This document shows positions 37,657 through 49,000 of a stretch of 64,000 nt of DNA, piece by piece. The notes under the pieces are model-generated. The model was given only the letters and a program-made list of their open reading frames with translations, was not told the origin of the DNA and searched no databases. This stretch comes from Plectrocnemia conspersa (lineage: Eukaryota; Arthropoda; Insecta; Trichoptera; Polycentropodidae). How positions within the stretch are numbered: the stretch's first letter is position 1; each line of letters begins with the position of its first letter. The translations under genes were made by a program, and so were the position numbers. The stretch covers positions 620,001 through 684,000 of the forward strand of contig VTFK01000359.1 of assembly GCA_009617715.1 (NCBI GenBank), written 5' to 3'.

Positions 37657-38345
37657 TTTAGAATCCACGTCAAAAGCAATAAAATCGTGCCGTCGCCGTC
37701 CCAGCACGTTCGATTATCTTGGGTCCATATTAAGACTTTTTATAACAATATTACGACTTACAATAAGTAAGGTTTGTATGAAACACATCTAAACCGAATT
37801 TTGCCCAATAGGAGGTCGCAAGAAACAATTATCCCTTTTTAGAATTCAAAAATCCACGTCAAATGCAACAAAATCGTGCCGTCGCAGTGGTACCGAGCGT
37901 ACCCACTGCAACGACGACGACACAATTTTATTGCTTTTGACGTGGATTTTTGACTTCTGAGACGTGATATTTGTTTTTGCGCTTTTCTATTGACCAAAAT
38001 TCGGTTTGAATATACTTTGCCCGATACTCTCATATCAGAAGTCTGTAGGTAAGGATAGCTGTCATACTCTTAAAACATAGTGTTGTATTAAAGTGCAATC
38101 AAACTACAAAGCAATATTCCATTTTTCTTCCCCCTGAGAGATAAGTTGGGTTATTTTGTATTTAAGACTTATCCTAAAAAAATCAAAGCTCTAATTAGTT
38201 TTAGAACTTTAATTAGGTCAAGTTGGGTTCGGTTAATTCGTGTAGGTTGCGTTTGGTTTGAACAGCAAATGAACGTTTCGCAACTGACAAATTGAGTTTC
38301 ATAGATATTTTAGAGCAGCATATAATTTAACTGGATCCTATCAAT
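37657..38345 (+). repeat. Repeat family A, composite copy with internal foldback
   Basis: It starts TTAGAATCCACGTCAAAAGC right after M, as at 14735 and 23957. It holds one unit of about 120 bp like those at 24.0-24.3 kb, then a foldback: AAAAATCCACGTCAAATGCA and following bases (37848-37890) pair imperfectly with 37902-37951 around an 11-base loop. The part from about 38000 is the reverse complement of 24290-24600 (shared phrases GTGTAGGTTGCG, GAACAGCAAATG). Confidence 0.7.
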
Positions 38346-38503
38346 TAAGTATATATATGTCTACTGATGAAAACGTATTTCAGCTCACTAGTGAAAATAT
38401 AACTTCATGCTAAATAAAATAATGGTGAAAATGTATTCCGATATTATTTCATTGAAATGACATATTTAAAAAAATATTTTCGGGATAGATTTTTGTTTAG
38501 ACT

Positions 38504-38622
38504 CAGGGACGTTATTTCAGCTTTTTCAAGGGGGGGGGGGGGGGGCAAAAGTTGGCCACTCAATGGTTGTTTTTTTTACTAATTTGATTTCATTAAGAAT
38601 TATAGTATTTTATTAAATGAAG
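38504..38622 (+). repeat. Repeat family M, truncated copy
   Basis: It begins CAGGGACGTTATTTCAGC, has a run of G and the GGCCACTCAATGG and TATTAAATGA landmarks, and then stops without a right terminus. Confidence 0.7.
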
Positions 38623-39090
38623 TCAATGTCAAGCTCAGTAGTGAGATAGTTAAGCACTATATCAGCCATGATTTCCCCTGAGTGATCTCTTACTTTAACA
38701 AAAGTTTTAAAATCTCTCATTTGGTAAATCGTTTTCAGGTGCTACATATCTGATAATGAAAGTCAACTGATCAGTATGTAAAATGTCAGTAGTGGAATTA
38801 TTCAAAAAGTTAATGCTTATTTTGACATATTTGCGAGCTTCAATGGGATAAGATCGTCTTAGTAATTAAACTCTTCTCAGTATTAAAAATTAAACATTGA
38901 TATTGATTATGTGATTGATCAGTTTGCATGTCATGAAAATTTATGCCAATAACATATCGAAAATTCACATAATGAGCGTATTCGAAAATTGTGAAAAAAA
39001 ATTAGGGGAGGGGGCAAATAGAATTTTCTCCTCCGGGTTCAAACTATTCTAGATACAGCACCGGAAGACGAAATAAAGACGTCCTCCTTG

Positions 39091-39348
39091 CAGTGGCGTA
39101 GCTATGGGGGGGGGGGCTGCCCCGGGCGGCACTTGCTTAGGGGCGGCATATTCGCAATGGGATCGTCTAGTGTGGTTCTTAACCCTGAATGCACTAAAAC
39201 ATATATAAATTCACGAATAACAAAAGTTTAATAATAACCAATTTATTATTTTAAGAAATGCTGATTTTATGACTCTGTAAAAAATGTATGAGGGGGGCGG
39301 CCATTTTAAGGATCGTTCTGGGCGGCACATACCCTAGCTACGCCACTG
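39091..39348. mobile_element. hAT-type MITE with perfect 8-bp target duplication
   Basis: The 258-bp element begins CAGTGGCGTAGCTA and ends TAGCTACGCCACTG, a perfect 14-bp inverted repeat. CCTCCTTG lies on both sides (39083-39090 and 39349-39356). Inner phrases GGGCGGCA occur in both arms. This CAGTGGCGTAGC terminus is common among insect hAT MITEs. No coding capacity. Confidence 0.95.
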
Positions 39349-40001
39349 CCTCCTTGAATTCGACAATTAGCATAATTTTATAAATTAGGGACCCTTTGTT
39401 CCAAAAGTATTAAACATATATTTTTGTACAATGACGACGAACTATTTGATGAAGTTTCGTGTATTAAAAGTTATTTCACCATAAATCGAAGAATGGTGTT
39501 GTAGTTTCTTTGATTTTTTTAAAATATGTCACAGATAAACACGTATCTTCAAAATTTATTTTAAAATCGTTGATTATTGCTTACGACTCCCTAGACTGTT
39601 TTCATTAGTGAATAAATATGAATAAGTAAGAAACCCAAATAAATATCAAATCTAATATATAGTGAATATGCTTACATATTAAATCAAATTAATACAACAT
39701 TATTTTTAGATTATGAAACAATTTGTTCCATTTTATATAAAAAAAATTGTTACATTACTTTAGAAGTTTAGAGTCTAACTAATTAGAGATATTTGCGCAC
39801 TCTACACATTATCCAAGATAACAATTAACGAATGTAGATAAGGAACGCTCAAAATTATCAAGATTTTTTGTCTTTTGTTTACATTTTTCGTAGGTGGGAT
39901 TCGTAAGTTTGAGACCAATGAAGGCAACTGAAGGCGAGTCCAGGTAAAGCCCCTCCTACTTGATTCTGTGTTTTGCCTATTTTCTTCAACCCCCATAAGT
40001 T

Positions 40002-40037
40002 TCAGTCGGCTGTTACCACTTTCGGCGATTGGTGTGA
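40002..40037 (+). promoter_or_regulatory. Initiator and T-box-like site before the T-box gene
   Basis: TCAGTC at 40002-40007 matches the insect initiator consensus, with the start expected at 40004, 85 bp before the ATG at 40089. No TATA box is placed correctly. GGTGTGA at 40031-40037 matches seven bases of the T-box half-site AGGTGTGA, so autoregulation is conceivable. Both are motif matches only. Confidence 0.4.
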
Positions 40038-40088
40038 TTTTTGGCTACGCTTACTGCGAATATTTACTAATTTTTCTAAAATTCTACA

Positions 40089-43000
40089 ATGAGCTTATAC
40101 GATCTGAGGGAATCATTTCCACAAGCATCACATCAATTCAACATGTATTACAATACACATACAAAAACTGAAGGTATTTATATATTTTAAGTGATTAATT
40201 ATTTATCCACAAACCCTTTATTGAAATTTAAAATAAATGTATAAATTATAAAATAATCTATATAATGACTGAATGATTGATATTTGAGAGTTAAAGTGAT
40301 TAGTCATACAATTATGTATCAAACTGTTAATTAATAATTATTTATATCTACCTATATAATTACTTAATGCATGCTTTCTTATTATTATTAACATAGTTAG
40401 TTCAAAACATAACGCTTTATCGCGATTCATAACATATGCAGTGATCGTAATTAATGCAAATTCAGTTTGTTATATTATAATCTGTGATATAACCAAATGT
40501 TTGGAGTAACAAAAAAAATATTTTTATTTTTATTGTAGAAATTGTACGATCTCCTTTATTATGTAAGTCTGAAATATATCAAACTTTATGTTTATTATGA
40601 TGATTTTTAATTGGAGAAAATTGTGGTAGCGCCTCTTTTTGAGAGTGAATTTATTTAAAACTTAAGAATTGATTAAAATATTAACGTTTTATTTTCGGCA
40701 AAAGTCCCAAGTTACATATTTTCTTTTCTATTGTACTGCTATTTGCTTCGCACGTGTGGGTAAAATTTTATTACTACTTCCTCGAATAATGAGGGGTTTT
40801 TGGACACATGTTCAAGGGCTCATTGTTTTCTGTCTAAAATGACCTGAAACGCCGATGCCAATTCTGTAGAAAAGTTTGTTGTCAAAAGAACAATTAAAAT
40901 TTATGGCATGTTTTTAAATAACACGTTTCGACCCTAGCCAAAGACAAAAAGGAAGTGGGACAATGAAAGTCGAAAAAACCCAGCGTTTCTTTTACACAAA
41001 AACGCGTAAATAATAAATCTTCTCTCTTTGAGACTTCCGAAACACTTAACAGTAAAGAATTTGTAAAACTAATTGTAAGAAATAGTTTTTATTGATTGAA
41101 TCATAAAGCTCTTAAAACAATGCTAATATTAACAGAATATAATATCATTTAATATTTATTTATGTTAAGATTTTTATTATATGCTTATTGATTAATACAA
41201 TGATCATTTCAATATAAATAAAAATCTGTTCATCGCATATATAATTGAATATCATTTATATCATATTAATAACGTTCATGATAATTACTTATTGGTGAAA
41301 CAAGTTCTTGCTTTTAGAAACTATTATAGTAAAATAAAATAATAACGATTTTTGGATGAAATATTAAAATCATATTTAATTCATAAAATCGGGAGATTTT
41401 TATATGAGGATGATCAAATATATTTTTTGTTGTTCATTTTAATAATAATTTCAATACACGTATTTATCGAAAAAGGTATTATAAAGAAAATTCTATATAT
41501 TTAGTATAAATAATAGGTTCATAATATTTATTCTTTGTAAATAAAAGGCAAATAATTTTTTGCTGAAATATTAAAATTTGATTTTTTTAGATTACTTAAA
41601 TAATAGGAATTCTCGCATTTTATTTTCACGTTAATATGGTTAAATTAATAGCATCAAAATATATCTACAAATTACTAGGTTTTAAGGAATGAGACTGTTT
41701 TGGAGATTTTTCTTAGTATAACTGATGCTACCATTTATTCTAAAAACATTTATATTTTAGCTACTAAATGAGATTATAAAGTTTGTTTTTTAATCGATAT
41801 TATATTAATTCTTCCATTTAATTCTTAATAAGTTAACGAAATGTTGGTATTTTTATGCTGAAAATAAAAATTGAAATGTTAGAAAAACAGGTGGATATGT
41901 TATTAAGAAAACTGAATGTATTTTATTCAATTATTTAGGCAAAATAATATTGTGCGTAAATAAATTGGTGACACGACAAAACGTTTACGAACAAAACGCT
42001 CACCGACATAATGTACATGACATGTGTTTCATGCGACAGAAAGTTCACACGACAGAATGTTCAAATGTTCAAAAACGATTTTTTTACGCATAAAGCGTTG
42101 AAGAATTCGATGAAATGTGTGGCGAAAAAGAATTACACATCCTTCTACATATGAATAAAGATAAACTAGTCTAATCAAAAATTATTTACAGTACAAAATT
42201 TATCATAAGAATTTTCGTTATTTTGATATTGATAAGGAAACTTAATGAAAAACGTGTTCTTTTTCTACTGCGAATCCTTAGTGTGCGCAATTTAATTTTT
42301 TTCTTACTTATTATTTTGGGTACCTCATAAAATTAAAAAAGGATTTACAATTACTTATTAGTTAAAGTACCTAAAAGAAGAAGAAGGAAAAAAAATTAAA
42401 TCGTGCACACTAAATCCACAGTAAAAAAAACATTATATTTCATAATTAATATAAAGAAATCGAAGATTAGACTAGATTATAAATTATATGTGTTTATTCA
42501 TCTTTGAAAGGACAACGCGTAATTATTCGTTATCACACAATTTTTAAACGTTTTTTTTTTCGTAAAGAAATAATTTCGAATTTTTGATTAATATGTTGCG
42601 TGAACGTTCTGTCGTGTACGTTATGTCGGTAAGCGTTTTGCCTGTGAATGTTTTGTCGTGGAACGATAAAATAGAACAACGATTTCATGAAACAGAACAT
42701 TTTTTATTCTTCTCAAGTTAATTTCCATAATAATAAAACATGCAAAAACTTATAGAGCCAAATATCGAAATATGTTATAAAATTATTTTAATACATTCTT
42801 GCCAAAAATTATATACTTATCCCACATAGAAAAGCTAGTAATATTTTGACAAAAATTTTGCATATGTATCAACATCATTGAATATCTTATTTAATATCTA
42901 ATGTCTCTAATATTCCTGACATTTTGATCCACGTATACTACTACCTCAATACGGAACTACTAAATTTTCTACACTGATAACCACCATACTTAACGGTTTA

Positions 43001-46000
43001 TACATTAATAATTTGTTTTTATTTTTATTTGCATAGTTTTACCTTTGTTCAACTGCGAAGCTAAATTGGTCAATTCCGATCTTTGGAAAGAGTTTCATCA
43101 GTTGGGCACCGAAATGATAATCACCAAAGGCGGACGGTAAGTTCGAAAAATTATATTATTATATCGTTTCCAAGAAAACAATGTGCGACTTTCCCCACAA
43201 GTTTAATATACACTTTTTTCATATGGAAAGACTAAAAAAAAAAAGCTAAGCCGGTTATTTGTCATTTTGGCTCGAGTGGGTCGCTGGCGCCTTCGGCTAA
43301 ATAAACATTACTAAAAAGTCATTTTTGTCAACAATACAAGAGATTACGCGCTACTACTGGGTGCACTTGAAAATCTTTCAAACATGCCACTTATGAAGAA
43401 CATTTTTTTGCCTGTGGATTAATATCGTGGAAACCTTTTATCCCTATCTAACACATAAGCGTTATGCAACCCAAAATATATCTTAAACTAGTTGCTACAT
43501 AGTAAATAACTATTAATAAATGTGAGGAACTTAATTCTTTATACATTAATTTATTAATTGGAAATAACTATTGAAGAGTTCGACGAATGGTTCAGCGCGC
43601 AACTTGAATCTAATACGTATATTCACAACTTAAATTTACATATAAATTACTTTTCTTTATCAATTAATGCGATATCTAAAATATTCTAGTTTCGCGGTTA
43701 ATCATAGTATATCGTCACACAAACAATTCACTATTGTCTAAAATTGTTATTGTTATTGGTATACTTTACTTACTATCTGTGAACTCAATTTTGAAACCAC
43801 ATATTAAATGTCAGTGTATTATTAGTATTATAGTAAATTTATTGGAAGTTCATTCTCATTCATTGAGTCGCTACTGCTTGTTGAGAGGCATTGGTTGTTA
43901 TTGAAGCTTAAACAATTATAGTAATTTATTTATTATAAAGCGCCGGCCATCTTGCCGACAATGATTATTTACCAGTCTAGGAAGAAACCCTCGCGCCAGT
44001 CTGCTCCACCCCCACGCGTCTTGTTTGTATTACCACTTTACAACCGACAAATGCTGACCTAAAAAATCACTAAAATATGGCACTACACACAAGGGTCTGC
44101 CCATTGTTTGTTTGGTCGGGCGCTTTACAGAAAAAAAGCCTCGTCGCCAGATTCCTTCACGCCGCCCTGGTCTGGCGACACACTTCACATGGCTTTGTTT
44201 TTACACTTCCAAACTTAATCGTTTTAGCATATTCCTCTTTATTTCCCTAATGGAGATCCCCACGGGACTTCGAGTACTTTTGTGATAAAGACGAAAACGT
44301 CGCGACAACCTTATCTGAGATTCGGCTCCTAGTCGCACTTGTGCGTCTGGACAAAGATCTTACTATCGCAATTTTTGAGCTGAGACAATACTCCATTCAC
44401 GGCGAGGCACCTGAATGAAAAAGTTAATTAGTTTCAAAGATCGCGTACACATTTTCTTAAAACGGGAGATAGTTGCATGAATGAGAATTTATAAAAAATA
44501 ATAACAAAAGTAGCCACGGTAAACATTCACAAATATAATAAGGCTTTCAGCAGTCTTTATCAGTTATACAATAGAATGTTTACGAGTCTTTAGACAGCTT
44601 ATAATATGTATGCTTTAATTACCGGATGGTCGAATAAGACGCACAATTTGTGTAACACTATGATTGGTGTTGATCACAATTAATGTAACAAATTGTTGTT
44701 GTTCATCTCAACAGCGTGTTTCACGAGAAAAAAATACAATCAGTGCAGAATAGGTTAAAAGATTTATTTCAACTTATCTATCATTATTTGAATGATCATA
44801 CGGTGCAACAATTTCACGATCTTTGCAATCAAATCTAACTCTTATTTGCAACACCATTTGCTGTATAACATTTAATAGTAACGTAATGTATGTATTAGCT
44901 TACTGTTCAGAAAATGACTTGCCTCATCACAATCAACTATTAAAGATTTGATATTTAATCATAACTAACTGAGGCATATTAAAAAAACAGTGTTTTAGGT
45001 ATATATACTATTTACTGTATTTTTATCATACATGTTTATTCTACACTTACGTAAGATTTATTACGACACATCATCAGATTTTTTGCATGTCCCAAAATTA
45101 CATTAAAAGTAGATTTACTTTTGCTCTCAAATTAAAATTTCAGTACCTCCAGATAATAAAGATTTCTTAAAATTCATGAAGGTTTTTATGTTTTTCCTTA
45201 ATTTATTCAAATTCAATTATTATTTTTATTTGAATTATTCAGACAAAAGGTAAAAAAAATGCTTTTTGTGCGAACAGGGGGATGGCTGAACCCCAGATCT
45301 GTTGCCAATTCCTTTGTAAAAACACGTTTTCAGCTACGACATTCAACTAAAAAACGGCTGTAAACCAATTAGTTGTATTTATATGTTCCTTTATTTAGTA
45401 ATAAACGCAACAATAAGAGCTCTAAATTGACTTTTAAAAAATTGGAATATTTTCATCGGTCTTGAGCTATTCGAATATAATATAAATAGATTGACCTTTT
45501 TCTCACAAACTATAATACATCTAGAATACGTATATTGTTTGCATTTCCTTTTAATAATAAGCCATTGGATCTATTTATCGAATATAAAATAAACATCAAG
45601 GCGTTCTTCGTTGATGTACTGAATTTATATCTACATTTTTTAATTGCACTATTTTATTGTATTACTTGGTAGTCAAGAAAATCTTCTCGGCGCCTAGTCA
45701 CTTTTCATTGATTTTAAATGTACACACGTGCCTAAAATCTTAACAACCGAAACCGTCTCGCCTGTCAATCTATCGCCAAAAAGCTTGTCCACTCGCTTCA
45801 AAAGGTCGCCGTCGACATTAGCGAGTCTCGAATTCTGATGACCGGATGTCATATCAGTCGTGTCAACAAATACCTCCAGACCTCTAGGAGAGATCATAAA
45901 AGTCTTCGAGAGGCATCTAATGGGTTTATGGTGCCATAACCTTCCGTAATATTCGACAGGTGTGCGCCCCTGTGTGTGTTTGATTAGCTGGTCGAAATTT

Positions 46001-49000
46001 TTAGACCTCCCCATGTGGCCGAATCCTTTTATAAATTCCACAATGAAATCTGAAAATCTGGCTAACACACATAAAAAATTAAGACGCAAGGTTTATTTAA
46101 CAAAAAAATGAGCAAATACAGATAAGGCGATTGCGCGTTCAGAAGTGCTAATTTTTTAATTGTGTCTTAGCACGTCGTATAATATTTTTTTAATTGTTTC
46201 AGATGCATGTTTCCCATATTGGCAATACGCCTTGAAGGATTGGAAGGAGGCGAGCAATATGAGGTTTCAGTTGAGATGCATTCTCTAGGGGGCGGAAGAT
46301 GGTCAAGAACTAAAGGTCATTGGAGTTCGACTTCGGCTCCGGCGTTCAATTCTACACCGGAACTAGTGACTCCAGAAATAACTCATCCCTTTAGTCCGGC
46401 GACTTCGAGCATTTGGTCGCGCCCCTTCAAGTTTACCAATATAAAGCTGACCAACAATCGCTACAATTTTCAAAGACATGTAAGTTATACATATTTTTAT
46501 AAACATAGCGAGGGGTGATTGGGACTGTAATTGCTTTCTAGGGGTAGTTTGATCTCATGTCAGCATGAGAATGCATAACGTGTCGGAAGCCACGGTGGTC
46601 TGGGAAAGCCGAAAGGCTAATTAGACACATGTCTGGTGAGTGTTCTAAATGGCATAGTGCTAAATTGTGTATCATGCAAGAATCTGACGAGAGAGAGAAG
46701 ATGGGCGCCGTAGTACAGTGGCGCCCGATGGCCGACGGCGACGATACAATTAGCGCTGGCGTCTGCATAACTATCTTTTTCCAATTTCAAGTGTCATTCT
46801 GACCTTCTTGTTAATATTATGTAACTATCGGAATGTTTATGCGACTCTTACATAACAAGCTTGGGCTATGATTATTCCTAAAAATGCGAATATTAGAACA
46901 AAAACTTTTTTTAAACCATCATAACTTTTTAATTAGTTAAAGTTTTAATGTCAAATTTAAAATACAGTTTCATAATGATCGTTTTTTATATTTACAATGG
47001 TAAAATTAGTAAATATCAAACTGTGGATCGCGTAAAAAATTTATGTTTAGAATCACCAAATATACATATTTTAAAAATAAAAATTATACAATAGTTACAA
47101 GCCAGTTATTTGTAATTTAATCATATGTATGTTTAAATGCTTCTATAAATTTTTGTATAAATGATTTATAAAAAATATCTATTTATAATATAATATAATT
47201 TGCACTCACCAAATTTTTCGGCGTCCATTTTCTGCGTACAACTGTCACGGACACATTTATTTTCACAATTACACTTATAAACCACACTATATCCTTATTT
47301 TTATTTTTTTTATTATAAACACTTTTTTATCTATTTAAATATATTTTGATACTTCTGCACATGTTAGCTTGCAGTCTTATTTCACTTGCAGAACAAACAC
47401 GACATTTTCTTCTCACATATTTCTCCCCAGTTTTTATTTTTATTGGCTGATGATTTTTCAACTTATCCGAAAACCATTCCTGGTGGATCGACAGCACGGC
47501 AAGATTTGATAGAAACTGGTTAAATGTCTTCAGAATCGATAGATTTCACTGAATTATGCATCCATCCTTTAGCCTTACTCAAAAGAAAATCTTTAAATTT
47601 AATTTTGCTGTTATGGTTCAAATTTTGATAGACACGGAACGAATTAAATAATGCGCGTTAAAATAAATAATAAACAACCATTTTTGTTTATTCTATTGTT
47701 TTTCAAAATATTAGTTTGTATTGATCTGCGCGATCAATACCTTTCATATATTTATTACAGTCATATATAAATTTGTTTTCGAAACTATTATTTCGAAAAA
47801 ATCATCACCAATGATCATTTTTTCGATGCTTTCATTATTGTTGAAAAAAACTTGTACCCCTGGAATACCTTCGAAATCTAGATTATCCATTGTTGGATCA
47901 AATTCACTCCACTTCTGGGATAATACCACTATCACACTAACTTCATCACAAGCGGCCTATGTTCACGTACACTTGAATTAGAATCACTTTCGCTCATATC
48001 AATATGTTTACAATCACTGGGAGCGTTGGACAACGCGTTTTCAAAAAAATTAAAAAAGGTTTCATCTCTTTCGTCCATTTTGTGGTGATTGAAAAAATTG
48101 TTTTTAAATTAAAATCACAATCTTCCGGCCATCGAGTAAAGTTCAGCAAAAAACCCTGGCGGTAAGCTATTAATATGATCAGAATAATTTTAAAGAATTG
48201 GTTTGTTACTTTTTACAAACGGTTAAAATTAACTTATTGTGTTAATATTTATATTTGATTTTTACGAAGCCATTACATAATATGTCTAGAAAACACAATA
48301 TTGTTGTCTGTTAAAATATAACTAACCATTTATTTCAAAAAGTAGCTATTTATTAAGACTGACCCAATACATAAATCCTTAAAACTTTGTAGTGCTACTT
48401 CTGTAAATATATCTTTAAGCTGTTGTTAAATTTCAGCAAGTAGATAAACACAAACAATATATTGAAGCTTAAAGCAATGTGTAAACTATTATAGAATTAT
48501 CACTGAACATATCAATTTTGTTACGGTTCGTGGTATTGCAAACTCAATCTTAAATATTAATTCTATATAATACAAAAGTAAGTATTATAAATATGACATT
48601 CTAGACATAGTAATTATTATTTGTTGTATTATCATCGCAATGAATTGTTCACTACATATTTTTTTATTTTCCATAACGTTCAAATGATAAGCCAATATCA
48701 AAAATGTTAAGAGTTTCGATATGATACCGATAGTGTTCGGTTATGCTTTTATTTTAAGAGCCCCCTAAAAGGATTGGGAAAAGAGTGGCTTTATCAAAAA
48801 TTTTGACACCTTCGCTCGATAATAACATTCCATTTATTTGTTTAACGCAGATCCTACTGAAATCCATGCACAAATACCAACCGGTGCTGAAAGTGCAGAG
48901 ATTAGGCAACAACCCAGCTGAAAAACGCTTCGTATTCGCCGAAACTGAGTTCGTGGCAGTAACGGCATACCAGGTAATTATTTTTTCTAAAGGTATTTAA

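Noticed and set aside
39880..39950. Alternative T-box first exon (ATGAAGGCAACTGAAGGCGA ... AG|GTAAAG)
   Set aside because: It has an ATG and donor, but its phase (2) does not fit exon 2, which needs phase 1. The exon ending at 40173 fits.
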